DNA from: an uncultured Gammaproteobacteria bacterium
GTDB lineage: Bacteria; Pseudomonadota; Gammaproteobacteria; Arenicellales; Poriferihabitantaceae
Reading direction: 5' to 3'
Length of the DNA: 41,952 nt
Assembly (NCBI GenBank): GCA_937992195.1
Contig: CALKKV010000019.1
Coordinates: forward strand, 1-41,952
Part shown: positions 8,151-16,732 of the stretch, piece by piece
Layout of the letters: each line of letters begins with the position of its first letter
How positions within the stretch are numbered: position 1 is the stretch's first letter
The notes under the pieces: model-generated
Told to the model about the DNA's origin: nothing
Database searches by the model: none
Seen by the model: only the letters and a program-made list of their open reading frames with translations
Position numbers and translations under genes: made by a program

Positions 8151-8840
8151 ATGAGACCGAAACAACTGATGTTTCTTTGTTTCCCGTTATTAGTGCTGTT
8201 ACTGCCGGGGGTGGTGTGGGGGCAATCCAGTGAAAATAGTGCAGAATCTTTTTCTGAAACCAATCAGATGCTGTTTTTTGACGATCATCTTGCCGCGATT
8301 ACTGCTCCTACGAGTCTTGTGTATCAGTATAAGAGGCAATCCACCTTCGAAAACGATGAGTCATTCGAAGACCTGATAAAGGTGAATATCGAGTCTCTGG
8401 CTGATGATCGAAAGAGCGGAACCGTGGATTACTTTACCGGTGAAAGAAAGCGGTTTGCACCAGAATTTAATGGCGTGATTGGGAATCCGATTTTAACAAT
8501 TGCCTTGCAACGTGATATTTTTCAGATGGAACGCATGCTCAACAATGGCACTGGCTGGCGGCATTTTCAAAAGCGATTAAAAGTTGCTTTTGAAGAAACA
8601 GCAGAAATTATTGAAACAGAGATCGAGTATCAGGGAGATCAGGTGCCCGCAAAAGATATAGTGATACAGCCATTTTTGAACGACCCGCTGTCAAAACGAT
8701 TTCCTGTATTCAAAGATAAAACCTATATATTTACGATGAGCGAGAAGGTTCCTGGTACGATTTACCGCATTCTGGCGCAGGTAGACAAGAACGTCGATGG
8801 TAACTCTTTGACCGAGAGTTACACATTTACTGCTCCCTGA
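8151..8840 (+). CDS. Secreted protein of unknown function next to mxaR
   Basis: A 229-residue protein with a clear signal peptide (Arg/Lys start, then a run of Leu, cleavage near VVWG/QSSE). The mature part has no cysteine and is a mixed alpha/beta sequence rich in Glu, Asp, Lys and Phe. I do not recognise a domain. The ATG at 8151 is chosen over an upstream TTG at 8136 because it starts directly at the signal peptide. It is divergent from mxaRSACKL, and its 3' end overlaps the hydrolase on the other strand by 14 bases. The position suggests a periplasmic accessory of methanol dehydrogenase, but that is inference only. Confidence 0.75.
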   Translation: MRPKQLMFLCFPLLVLLLPGVVWGQSSENSAESFSETNQMLFFDDHLAAITAPTSLVYQYKRQSTFENDESFEDLIKVNIESLADDRKSGTVDYFTGERKRFAPEFNGVIGNPILTIALQRDIFQMERMLNNGTGWRHFQKRLKVAFEETAEIIETEIEYQGDQVPAKDIVIQPFLNDPLSKRFPVFKDKTYIFTMSEKVPGTIYRILAQVDKNVDGNSLTESYTFTAP

Positions 8841-9780
8841 TTTGGCGCAACATAGCTTGAATGGTCTCAGACACCAGGTCGGGTTCATCCAGATGTGGAT
8901 AGTGCCCGCTATTTGCAGCAATAACGTGTTCAGAGTCGCTTAATCTGGCGTGCAGGTCTCTTTGCATATTCATCCAGTTCTGAGAAACAGAATTTGATTT
9001 GGGGTCGTTAGTCTGTCCCTCACTTCCGCGGGACACCACACTAACCGGGACTGCTGGTAGCTTAGTAAACCGGTTCACTTCAGCAGCGCTTCGACGAAAA
9101 TAAAAGGTTTCGTTTTGCACCGTCAACTGGGTCTCAGGGCGTGCGGAGAGCCGAGAGAAAACGGGTTTTAATTCTGACGGCAAGTTGCCTGGGACACTTG
9201 GCTTGTAACTTTGAGGCGCTTTGATCGTGACGAGCGTAGAGGAAGCGCTTCCGCCCTGTAGAAATTCAAACAAACGCTCGTGCGATGCATCAACAAGCAC
9301 AATGCCTGAGACACTTTCTGCAAATTCATTGGCGAACAATCTGACGATATGACCACCGAATGAGTGACCAACAAGAATAAAAGGGCCAGATTCTCCAGCG
9401 CTATCAAGAATTGTTTTTAATTCTCCTGAAATAGTGCGTGCGTTTCTTGGGGTAGCTGATATTTCGCTCCAGCCGTAACCCGGCCTGTCATAGCTACAAA
9501 CTCGTGTATGGTTCATCAGCTGATGTTGTACCGGACTCCATTCCAGTGAATTGCCGCCAAGTCCCGCCTCTAAAAGAATCGTAGGGGTTCCTTCACCCTG
9601 GCAGTAAATGTGGACCTGAACATTGTTCGCTTCAACCAGTCTTCCGGGCGCACTCGGTCCAGGATTGCTTGCTCCAGCGGGAATAGCGATCAGCATGACA
9701 ATCCATGCAAGAAAGACAGATAAAGAACTACGATTAGTGTTCCGCCCTCTGAGAACGTGAAATTTCCTTTTGCTTGGCAT
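8827..9780 (-). CDS. Secreted alpha/beta hydrolase
   Basis: A 317-residue alpha/beta-hydrolase-fold protein with an N-terminal signal or anchor segment (about residues 17-38, cleavage near AGAS/NPGP). The oxyanion strand LLEAGLGGNS, the SYDRPGYGWS region and the nucleophile elbow GHSFGG are all visible. A late ANSGHYPHLDEP supplies the catalytic His; the acid is probably the Asp of LVDAS or a later one. The substrate is unknown: esterase, lipase or haloalkane-type activities are all possible. It is transcribed toward the gene at 8151 and has no obvious link to the quinoprotein genes around it. Confidence 0.85.
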   Translation of the reverse strand: MPSKRKFHVLRGRNTNRSSLSVFLAWIVMLIAIPAGASNPGPSAPGRLVEANNVQVHIYCQGEGTPTILLEAGLGGNSLEWSPVQHQLMNHTRVCSYDRPGYGWSEISATPRNARTISGELKTILDSAGESGPFILVGHSFGGHIVRLFANEFAESVSGIVLVDASHERLFEFLQGGSASSTLVTIKAPQSYKPSVPGNLPSELKPVFSRLSARPETQLTVQNETFYFRRSAAEVNRFTKLPAVPVSVVSRGSEGQTNDPKSNSVSQNWMNMQRDLHARLSDSEHVIAANSGHYPHLDEPDLVSETIQAMLRQIREQ

Positions 9781-10199
9781 TTTCTACTTAGTGCTGCTGA
9801 TTGATAATAGTTTGGGAAAGTCCCAATCGGAGGCAGTGAGTAACGGAATACGATAATTCGCGGAAGCTGCTTTGTCTTAGGATGCTCAGGATTGTAAAGC
9901 AGTCAAAGAATAGCAGTCTGGGGATGTATCTATTTTGCCAATTACAACTTAAACACGAGCTGAATTTTTGACAATCAGGACACGAAACCAATTAGATTGT
10001 AAATTGGTTCTATCGTTCACGGAGACTAAAAGAATAAGATTTAAGGAATATGACTTCTCGGGCAGTTTTATAAAAACATAAGTATTTGCCAGCTCTGAAA
10101 TAGGAAAAAATCCCGATAGCCTTTGATCAATGGTATTTTTTTTAACGAGATATAACAAAGCGCTAGAATGAAGAGCGATTCAATTCAAAGGGCGATCTC
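9781..10199. other. Non-coding gap upstream of the gene at 10200
   Basis: These 419 bases are AT-rich and hold no convincing gene. The short open frames on the minus strand have no ribosome site and no recognisable product. An AAGG at 10187-10190 is the likely ribosome site for the ATG at 10200. No strong dyad or terminator was seen. Confidence 0.5.
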
Positions 10200-10598
10200 A
10201 TGTGGTTTCTACCAAACAAAAAAACAAAAACAAGTGATCAAAGTGCGCAGCTGAAACTGTCTGCTGGAGCGTTGATGATATTCATTGGAAGTCACGCGAT
10301 TGCTGCGGAACAATCTACCCCCTATCCGACCCTTGATCGCGTTGAGTTTGTATTAGGTTGTATGGATGTGAGAGGAGGGCAGACATATACCTCGATGTAC
10401 GGCTGTGTTTGTTTGATTGATAAGATCGCCGAATCGGTGCCCTACGAGGCATTTGTGGATGCCACGACCCTTCAGGTAATGATGAAAACTCCCGGGGAAA
10501 AAGGCGGTGCTTTTCGAGACGCCCCAGGAGCGAGAAAACTCACTCGCAGCTTCGATGAAGTGGTTGCCGATTCGGAAAGGAAGTGTTTTGTGAATTAA
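10200..10598 (+). CDS. Small secreted cysteine-containing protein near xoxF
   Basis: A 132-residue protein with a signal peptide (charged N terminus, hydrophobic stretch to about residue 36, cleavage near AIAA/EQST). The mature part of about 96 residues has four cysteines: VLGCMDV, YGCVCLIDKIAE and KCFVN. This suggests two disulfides or a bound metal or cofactor. I recall similar small proteins with a Cys-x-Cys-x-Ile-Asp segment beside other PQQ alcohol dehydrogenases, but cannot name a family. It precedes xoxF on the same strand by about 670 bases and could be a periplasmic partner of XoxF or XoxG; this is inference. Confidence 0.78.
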   Translation: MWFLPNKKTKTSDQSAQLKLSAGALMIFIGSHAIAAEQSTPYPTLDRVEFVLGCMDVRGGQTYTSMYGCVCLIDKIAESVPYEAFVDATTLQVMMKTPGEKGGAFRDAPGARKLTRSFDEVVADSERKCFVN

Positions 10599-10621
10599 GC
10601 TGCGCAGCAAGAAGTAATTGG

Positions 10622-10669
10622 AGCTAGATCTCCACCGTAACCTTTGAAGGTTTAGAGATCCAGATAGCT
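10622..10669. repeat. Large interrupted hairpin downstream of the gene at 10200
   Basis: The two arms pair as AGCTA + GATCTC (10622-10632) with GAGATC + TAGCT (10655-10660 and 10665-10669), with a 4-base CAGA bulge on the 3' arm. Inside lies a second stem, AACCT...AGGTT (10639-10652). No T-run follows, so it is not a classic terminator. It may be a 3'-end stabiliser of the upstream mRNA or a structured leader element of xoxF. Confidence 0.45.
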
Positions 10670-10800
10670 GGTAGAAAACCCCAACTTTTAATCCGAGGTG
10701 AATGAGCGCAGCTGCCTGGCGACGACAGGTTGATAGCTCAAGCGACTGTTTGCAAAGCTGAACAACTTAAACCAGTAGACAAATTCCCCGTGTATCGTTG

Positions 10801-10968
10801 TGAAACATTTTGTGCCACATTAGTAGTATAACGCTGGATACTGTTTCATTTTTGCGAAAAAAAATCTGTTTTTCAAACTAATTTTCAACAGTGAATTTAT
10901 TCAATTGAAAAGCACAAATACTTGTTGCATCATGAGTTTGTCTTTGAAACTAAGGCGATTTTTCAATT
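10801..10968. promoter_or_regulatory. Cluster of TTGAAA/TTTCAA and TGAAAC/GTTTCA half-sites upstream of xoxF
   Basis: TGAAACA (10801-10807) and TGTTTCA (10842-10848) form a 7-bp dyad, enclosing a smaller one, AGTAT/ATACT (10825-10829 and 10838-10842). TTTTCAA (10882-10888) and TTGAAAA (10905-10911) form another. More copies occur at 10871-10876, 10944-10950 and 10961-10966. The repetition suggests binding of a dimeric regulator, but the region is AT-rich and some copies are expected by chance. Confidence 0.35.
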
Positions 10969-11267
10969 AGCGGTAAGTTAACAAACGCATTATGAATAAA
11001 GTCGATGGATTTGAACAAAGACAGAGATCAATTCGTAGCTTGAGTAATGTATGAATTCACCTCTCATACTTTTGCGCGAGTAAATAGCCTATCTGTACAG
11101 GGGTTTTTGGCTACAGACGCGGGCCGTAAATATCGAATGGGCTGTGTCTTTTTTAGTTGACGTTCAGTTATCTACGTTTAAATGCGGTTGTTTTTCATTA
11201 TCGTGAGTACCACACGGAGATCCGGTTTGAAGGATCTTTAAATACAATCATAATGAGGAACTTAGAA

Positions 11268-13070
11268 ATGAAATATCATCTCTTAAGAATCCTGGTTGCT
11301 ACATGCGTCGCCCTGTTCTCGGGTATCGTGAGCGCAAATGACTCTGTCAAAAGCGCAATGAGCAATTCGGGAAACTGGGCAATCTGGGGCGGAGATTACG
11401 CTGGTACACGCTATAGCGAGCTTGATCAAATTAACGCCACCAATGTAAAAGATTTACAGGTAGCCTGGACATTCTCTACCGGCGTATTACGCGGACACGA
11501 GGGTGGCCCGTTGGTTATCGATGGCACGATGTATGTGCATACACCTTTCCCCAACAAAGTTTTTTCTGTCAATATCGAAGATCAGACAATCAACTGGGTG
11601 TATGAGCCGAAGCAAGATCCTGACACCATTCCAGTAATGTGCTGCGACACGGTATCTCGTGGCGTTGCCTATGCTGATGGCAAAGTGTTTTTGCAGCAGG
11701 CCGATACCAATCTGGTAGCGCTAGATGCGAAAACAGGCAAGAAGATTTGGAGTGTCAAAAATGGCGATCCGAAAAAAGGTAGTACGAACACGAATGCGCC
11801 AATCGTTATCAAGGATAAAGTGTTCACCGGTATTTCTGGCGGTGAATTTGGAGTTAGAGGGTTTTTGGCAGCATACAACATCAACGATGGTAGCCTGGCA
11901 TGGAAATGCTTTAGCACCGGTCCTGATGATGAGATGTGTGTCGATCCACAAAATACTACGGATCGCGGTACGCCGATTGGCCCGGATTCCAGTCTAAAGA
12001 CCTGGGAAGGCGATCAGTGGAAAATTGGTGGCGGCACAACCTGGGGTTGGTACACCTATGATGAAGAAACCAATCTGGTCTTCTATGGCACAGGTAATCC
12101 AAGCACTTGGAACCCGGTAGTCCGTCCTGGAGACAATAAATGGTCTATGACTATTTTTGCGCGCGACGCTGATACCGGTATGGCCAAGTGGGTTTACCAA
12201 ATGACTCCACATGACGAGTGGGATTACGATGGTGTAAACGAAATGATCCTGGCTGACATTGAGGTCGGTGGTGCGATGCGAAAAACGTTAGTGCACTTCG
12301 ATCGAAACGGTTTTGCATACACCCTTGATCGTGTCACGGGTGAGCTGTTGGTTGCGGAAAAATACGATCCAGCTGTTAACTGGGCGAGCCATGTTGATAT
12401 GGAGACTGGTCGGCCAGTGGTAGTTGCTAAATACAGCACTGACCAAAATGGCGAAGACGTGAACACTGAAAATGTATGTCCCGCTGCTCTTGGAACTAAA
12501 GATCAACAGCCAGCTGCATTTTCGCCGAAAACCAATCTATTCTATGTGCCTACCAATCATGTCTGTATGGACTATGAGCCATTCCAGGTTGAATATGTTG
12601 CCGGACAACCGTATGTAGGTGCAACGCTCAGCATGTTCCCCGCAGGCAGAGTAACCGGTGACGGAACCGATCACCTGGGTAACTTTATCGCCTGGGATGC
12701 TGCGAAAGGAGAGATCAAGTGGTCTGTTCCAGAGAAGTTCTCGGTATGGAGTGGAGCGCTTGCTACCGCTGGAGATATTGTTTTCTATGGAACCCTGGAT
12801 GGTCATTTGAAAGCAGTGGACGCAGATACCGGAGAGCAGCTTTATAGCTTTAAAACACCTTCCGGCATTATCGGGAACGTCAACACCTATACTCAAAATG
12901 GCAAGCAATACATCACCGTATTGTCTGGTGTAGGTGGATGGGCCGGTATCGGTATGGCAGCTGGTCTGGAAGGCGATACCGACGGCTTGGGTGCAGTAGG
13001 TGCTTATAAGCAGCTCGGCAAGTACACCCAATTGGGCGGCGTATTGTCGGTATTTGCACTGCCAAACTAA
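11268..13070 (+). CDS. xoxF: XoxF-type lanthanide-dependent PQQ methanol dehydrogenase
   Basis: A 600-residue periplasmic quinoprotein that oxidises methanol (and probably formaldehyde) with PQQ and a lanthanide ion. The ATG at 11268 has a good GAGGA site 8 bases upstream and starts a signal peptide cleaved near VSA/NDSV; an ATG at 11253 overlaps that site and is less likely. The vicinal disulfide is Cys125-Cys126 ([10 protein letters not shown]). The metal and PQQ site is complete: Glu193 (GGEFGVRG), Asn277 ([10 protein letters not shown]), catalytic Asp319 and the extra Asp321 in [12 protein letters not shown]. That extra Asp, Ala in calcium-dependent MxaF, is the lanthanide signature. The C-terminal GGWAGIG...YTQLGGVL stretch is typical of the XoxF5 group. 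No mxaI small-subunit gene follows, as expected for XoxF. Confidence 0.97.
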   Translation: MKYHLLRILVATCVALFSGIVSANDSVKSAMSNSGNWAIWGGDYAGTRYSELDQINATNVKDLQVAWTFSTGVLRGHEGGPLVIDGTMYVHTPFPNKVFSVNIEDQTINWVYEPKQDPDTIPVMCCDTVSRGVAYADGKVFLQQADTNLVALDAKTGKKIWSVKNGDPKKGSTNTNAPIVIKDKVFTGISGGEFGVRGFLAAYNINDGSLAWKCFSTGPDDEMCVDPQNTTDRGTPIGPDSSLKTWEGDQWKIGGGTTWGWYTYDEETNLVFYGTGNPSTWNPVVRPGDNKWSMTIFARDADTGMAKWVYQMTPHDEWDYDGVNEMILADIEVGGAMRKTLVHFDRNGFAYTLDRVTGELLVAEKYDPAVNWASHVDMETGRPVVVAKYSTDQNGEDVNTENVCPAALGTKDQQPAAFSPKTNLFYVPTNHVCMDYEPFQVEYVAGQPYVGATLSMFPAGRVTGDGTDHLGNFIAWDAAKGEIKWSVPEKFSVWSGALATAGDIVFYGTLDGHLKAVDADTGEQLYSFKTPSGIIGNVNTYTQNGKQYITVLSGVGGWAGIGMAAGLEGDTDGLGAVGAYKQLGKYTQLGGVLSVFALPN

Positions 13071-13102
13071 TCGATCATTCCTCGATTAAGTATGTGAAAT
13101 AT

Positions 13103-13126
13103 AAACCCGCCTTTCGAGGCGGGTTT
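13103..13126 (+). terminator. UUCG hairpin between xoxF and xoxG
   Basis: A perfect 10-bp stem, AAACCCGCCT/AGGCGGGTTT, closes a TTCG tetraloop 32 bases after the xoxF stop. The downstream T-run is short (TTTATTAT), so termination is probably partial and the hairpin may also protect the xoxF mRNA 3' end. It would let xoxF be expressed well above xoxG and xoxJ. Confidence 0.8.
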
Positions 13127-13214
13127 ATTATGTGTATTGTTAAGTTGTTTTTTCTTGGGAAGAGATGTTACTAATTTCCCGATTTTGCTTAGAGTAGAAA
13201 GGTCAGTTAAATTT

Positions 13215-13661
13215 ATGAGTGTGAAGAAAAATATAATTGTTCGTGGATTAACTGGAAGTTTATGCTTGTTTTTCAGTTTTATCACTTTGCCTGTTGCTTC
13301 TGCAGACGAAAATGCTGCAACCGCCTATAAAGATCATATTCAATGTGTGGAGGGAGAAGCCTGCAAGATTGATCTTTATCTGACTCGTGGATATCGTGCG
13401 TTTAGCCAATGTCAGGTTTGTCATGGTCTGGATGCTAACGGCAGTTCGTTTGCACCAAGCTTGAATGACAAACTCAAGGAGATCGACAAAGAGCTGTTTG
13501 TAGAGCGTGTAAGTTATGGCTTTACTGGTCAGGTCGGTGTCATGCCTCCATGGATTGAAAACCCGAATGTAATGAAATATATAGACAACCTGTATGACTA
13601 TTTGAAGGCGCGATCGGATGGTGCAATCCCCGGGGGTAAGTTGAAACGGTATGACAGGTAA
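13215..13661 (+). CDS. xoxG: XoxG-like c-type cytochrome, electron acceptor of XoxF
   Basis: A 148-residue monoheme cytochrome c. The ATG at 13215 gives a signal peptide cleaved after VASA (residue 30). The heme site is CQVCH (residues 66-70), and the axial Met is probably Met110 in VGVMPPW. The extra N-terminal cysteines (IQCVEGEAC, residues 44 and 50) resemble those of methanol dehydrogenase cytochromes. Position directly after xoxF marks it as the physiological electron acceptor, which passes electrons to the terminal oxidase. Ribosome binding is weak (AAAGG about 12 bases upstream), in line with lower expression than xoxF. Confidence 0.9.
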   Translation: MSVKKNIIVRGLTGSLCLFFSFITLPVASADENAATAYKDHIQCVEGEACKIDLYLTRGYRAFSQCQVCHGLDANGSSFAPSLNDKLKEIDKELFVERVSYGFTGQVGVMPPWIENPNVMKYIDNLYDYLKARSDGAIPGGKLKRYDR

Positions 13662-13754
13662 TTTTTTGCGCTCCATCACTTTCGGGAAAATGTCATAAGA
13701 CAGCAGTGATGTACTTGTCGTTTAATGACGAGTAACTAATACTTTGACGATTTT

Positions 13755-14615
13755 ATGAACGCTGCTTCGAGTGCTGTAATTGGTATTGGCCGTCCTTTTT
13801 TGAAAAAAGCGGCGGCATTCTTTTTCTCATTTTCCATTGCTGTGACTTATGCCTATGCCGATGAAGAGCGCACTGTGCTCAAAGTCTGTGCGGATCCGCA
13901 TTACATGCCATTTTCGTCCGAGAATCTAGATGGATTTGAAAATAAGCTAGCGGAGATCATCGCAAAGGAACTCAACCTTGAAATCGAATATACCTGGTTT
14001 CCTCAGAGTATGGGGTTTATACGAAATACCCTGCGTAAGCGCAGTGAAACCGATCCCGGCTATCGATGTGACATTGTTATGGGTGTGCCCGCCGAATATG
14101 AGCTAGCCAATACTACCAAGCCTTATTTCCGCTCGGTATATGCTTTGGTTGTGAACAAAGCGGGGCCATTGAAAGATATAGCATCAATGGACGATGTTCT
14201 GTCATTGCCCGAGTCTGAGTTAGATGCGATAAAAATAGGTCTGACTGAAAGAAGTCCGGGTGCACTTTGGCTTGCAAGAAACAAGTTGTTTACGCAAATG
14301 GCGCCGTATATCGCCCAGGTTGGTGACCCAACTTTGTTTATCAATCAGGAAATTTACGAAGATCTATCCGCCGGAAACATCGATGGCGCTATTGTCTGGG
14401 GCCCCGTGGCGGGATATTTTACCAAGCTGGATCCAAATCTTAAGCTGATTGCGATGGAGTCTTCAGTTGGGATAAAACTGGATTATGCGATTTCAGCTGG
14501 CGTCCGAAGACGAGAAGACGACTGGAAAAATCAGATCGAAACTATTTTGCAAGATAAGGCTGCAGAAATTTCGCAACTGTTAGAAGAGTTTAATATTCCG
14601 GTAGTTGAAAACTGA
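13755..14615 (+). CDS. xoxJ: XoxJ/MxaJ-like periplasmic binding protein
   Basis: A 286-residue periplasmic solute-binding-fold protein with a signal peptide (cleavage near AYAYA/DEER). The hallmark start of the quinoprotein-associated family is present: VLKVCADPHYMPFS, then FENKLAEIIAKEL and YTWFPQSMGFIRNTL, and later DIVMGVP. XoxJ is thought to help load or activate XoxF rather than to transport a solute. It lies 93 bases after xoxG, completing the xoxF-xoxG-xoxJ order. It is convergent with the AcoR-like regulator gene. Confidence 0.92.
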   Translation: MNAASSAVIGIGRPFLKKAAAFFFSFSIAVTYAYADEERTVLKVCADPHYMPFSSENLDGFENKLAEIIAKELNLEIEYTWFPQSMGFIRNTLRKRSETDPGYRCDIVMGVPAEYELANTTKPYFRSVYALVVNKAGPLKDIASMDDVLSLPESELDAIKIGLTERSPGALWLARNKLFTQMAPYIAQVGDPTLFINQEIYEDLSAGNIDGAIVWGPVAGYFTKLDPNLKLIAMESSVGIKLDYAISAGVRRREDDWKNQIETILQDKAAEISQLLEEFNIPVVEN

Positions 14616-14699
14616 GCTGGATAGACACCTAAGGGTTTTACTTGCAATTGGAATCCAACGGAATCTCTCAAAGCTACTCCGTTTGTTCAAGAAATTGTC

Positions 14700-16727
14700 C
14701 TAGTTCAGGTCAATATTTAATTTCTTGATTTTACGGTAAAGGGTACTTCGACTAATTTTAAGTACCGCTGTGGTTTTACTTAGATTCCAGTGACACTCTT
14801 CCAGGGCGTCGATAACCGCATCACGTTCTGCAAGCTCTACTGGCGTCAAATCTGCTTCCACCCTAGAAAAATTTGTTTTTGCACGTCCGTTTCCAGATTC
14901 ATCTAGAACTGCACTGGTTTCGGTATACCGATGGGTGCGCAGGTCTGGCAGGTGAGACATCTGAATAAGCCTGGCGTCGCTCATGGCAACGGCGGATTTT
15001 AAGACTGTTTTTAGCTCACGAAAATTGCCGGGCCAATGATAGTCCAGCAATTTCTGATTTGCAGACTTGCTTAAGTGAGGCGGTCGTGCATCTGAAGATT
15101 CAACACGCAGAACGTCCTCGATGAGTGACGCCTTGTCCTCTCGCTCATCGATCGCAGGAAGCTTTATATTGATTCCGTTCAATCGATAATACAGATCCGG
15201 GCGCAGAAGGTCGCGTTCGACAATATCGCGTAGCGACTTGCAATCAGCGCTGATTATTTGCCAGTCAACGGGGATCTTCTGGGCGGTTTCAGGCGTTGAA
15301 ATACGGCCAGTCTGCAGTATATGTAACAGATCCTGCTGCAAAACCGGCGATAGATCGCTGATTTGATCAAGAAAAACCGTACAGCGAAACTGCGGGATTC
15401 CTGTGTTATCGAACGACACTTCTTCTATAAAATCTTGCGTTCTATCGCGGTCTTCCTTATCAAATATTTGCTGTGCTACATGGGACCGCGCTAACTCAGT
15501 GAATAACTCTCGCTCGGTCAGACCCGAACAATTGAGATAGATAAAAGGGTGGTCAGCTAATTTGCTGTAGTTATGAATTGATCTTGCAAACTCTTTTTTT
15601 CCTGTCCCGGTATCTCCTGTGATTAAAATATTAATATCTTTATCAAGAATTCGTTTGACACGGTCACAGATGCGTATCATTGTCGGATCTTCACCCGACA
15701 AACGCTCAAAACTAAAAGCTGAGATATTTTGTTCTTCCTGATCCATGGTGTTTTTCTCATTGGAGGTGAAAACGACGCTGGTCTTGTTTTTCTTAGAGTG
15801 AGAAGCTTGATTGAACACCTGGGCAATATATCGTCTACCGTTATCTCTGACGAATACGGCTGTCTCTGACTGACGATTTAACTCGTCATGCCCGCAGTAG
15901 TTTAACGATGACTCGGCGACCTCAAAAATATCCGAGACATTTTTTCCTAGCAATGATTCCCTGTCTTCTGCTTTTAGAAAAAATAGACTGCGTTCGTTAG
16001 CCGCAACAATCTGGTTTTCGCTGTCCAGCGCAATCAAACCTTCCGAGCCTCTGTGTAGAGACTCACGGCGCGGATGGAAGTGCAGTAAGGTCGTTCCACG
16101 AAACTTATTCTTGAAATAGAGATATTCGATATAGTTGGAGGCTGCCTGAACCAGATCGCAGGTATATTGCTGTTCTTCCGGGCTTAGATTTGGATTCACT
16201 GTTGTGATATCAAGCGCCCCCAAAATTTCGCCCTGATGGTCGTGAATAGGAGCGGATATGCAGGTGAGGTCTTGATAAAGCTGAAAAAAGTGATCCGACT
16301 TATGAACGTTAACCAGTTTATTGGAAGCGATGCTGGTTCCCATGCCGTTCGTGCCCTGGTGTTCTTCGCTCCAGACAGCGCCGGGAACCACATAACTTTT
16401 TCTAAAGTCTTCTTCTGCCTGAGGCGAACCAAAGGTCTCAAGAATAACGCTATCGCTGTTTACCAAAGCAACAATAGAACCTGACTTACTGGTTTGTTCA
16501 TAGAGTTGCTGGCATTCTTTCTGAGAAATTTGCAAGAACTCTTCATTCTCTTCGAGTAGCTGCCTGGTCGAGGGCGAATCAAGGACATTCGCTTTGGGCA
16601 TGGTGTATCTTTCCAGGCCATAGTTATTTTCACAGCGCGCCCAGGAATCTTTAATTAAATTGCGAAAACGCGTAGCGCCAAGAGACTCTGATTGGGGTTT
16701 GACCGAGGCTTTGGCTTCCTGTTTCAC
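14700..16727 (-). CDS. AcoR-like regulator (GAF, AAA+, Fis-type HTH) with degraded AAA+ motifs
   Basis: A 675-residue regulator. An AcoR-like GAF region spans about residues 60-205 (GAVWSEEHQGTNGMGT is typical), followed by a PAS-like segment (about 225-310), an AAA+ domain (about 335-580) and a Fis-type HTH (about 632-670, SKTTAVLKISRSTLYRKIK). Walker A is GDTGTGKK (371-378), and the RPDLYYRLN arginine-finger region is kept. The sigma-54 loop GAFTGA, expected near 412-425, is absent, and Walker B reads VFLDQISD, with Gln455 for the catalytic Glu. It is therefore unlikely to activate sigma-54 in the normal way. The GTG at 16727 is chosen because a GGAGG site (16736-16740) lies 8 bases upstream, inside the end of the permease gene, which stops only 5 bases before. 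A role in alcohol or lanthanide control is inferred from context. Confidence 0.88.
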   Translation of the reverse strand: MKQEAKASVKPQSESLGATRFRNLIKDSWARCENNYGLERYTMPKANVLDSPSTRQLLEENEEFLQISQKECQQLYEQTSKSGSIVALVNSDSVILETFGSPQAEEDFRKSYVVPGAVWSEEHQGTNGMGTSIASNKLVNVHKSDHFFQLYQDLTCISAPIHDHQGEILGALDITTVNPNLSPEEQQYTCDLVQAASNYIEYLYFKNKFRGTTLLHFHPRRESLHRGSEGLIALDSENQIVAANERSLFFLKAEDRESLLGKNVSDIFEVAESSLNYCGHDELNRQSETAVFVRDNGRRYIAQVFNQASHSKKNKTSVVFTSNEKNTMDQEEQNISAFSFERLSGEDPTMIRICDRVKRILDKDINILITGDTGTGKKEFARSIHNYSKLADHPFIYLNCSGLTERELFTELARSHVAQQIFDKEDRDRTQDFIEEVSFDNTGIPQFRCTVFLDQISDLSPVLQQDLLHILQTGRISTPETAQKIPVDWQIISADCKSLRDIVERDLLRPDLYYRLNGINIKLPAIDEREDKASLIEDVLRVESSDARPPHLSKSANQKLLDYHWPGNFRELKTVLKSAVAMSDARLIQMSHLPDLRTHRYTETSAVLDESGNGRAKTNFSRVEADLTPVELAERDAVIDALEECHWNLSKTTAVLKISRSTLYRKIKKLNIDLN

Positions 16728-16732
16728 CGTGA

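Larger units (their letters stand above)
10599..11267 (+). promoter_or_regulatory. Long upstream region of xoxF
   Basis: A 669-base gap before xoxF with no credible gene. It begins with a 10-bp palindrome (10599-10608) and a large hairpin (10622-10669). A block of direct and inverted TTGAAA/TTTCAA and TGAAAC/GTTTCA half-sites follows (10801-10968), and the gap ends with a strong GAGGA ribosome site at 11255-11259. The length and structure suggest a heavily regulated promoter. A TTGACG at 11157-11162 could be a -35 box, but no matching -10 box was found. Confidence 0.5.

Noticed and set aside
10599..11267. A sigma-54 (-24/-12) promoter for xoxF
   Set aside because: No GG-N10-GC pair with the proper flanks was found in the gap, and the nearby AcoR-like regulator lacks the GAFTGA loop.
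12537..13031. 164-codon minus-strand open frame inside xoxF
   Set aside because: The xoxF frame is fully conserved here; the antisense product has no family features.
14640..14690. Terminator between xoxJ and the regulator (AACGGA/TCCGTT)
   Set aside because: The 6-bp stem has a 15-base loop and no real T-run.
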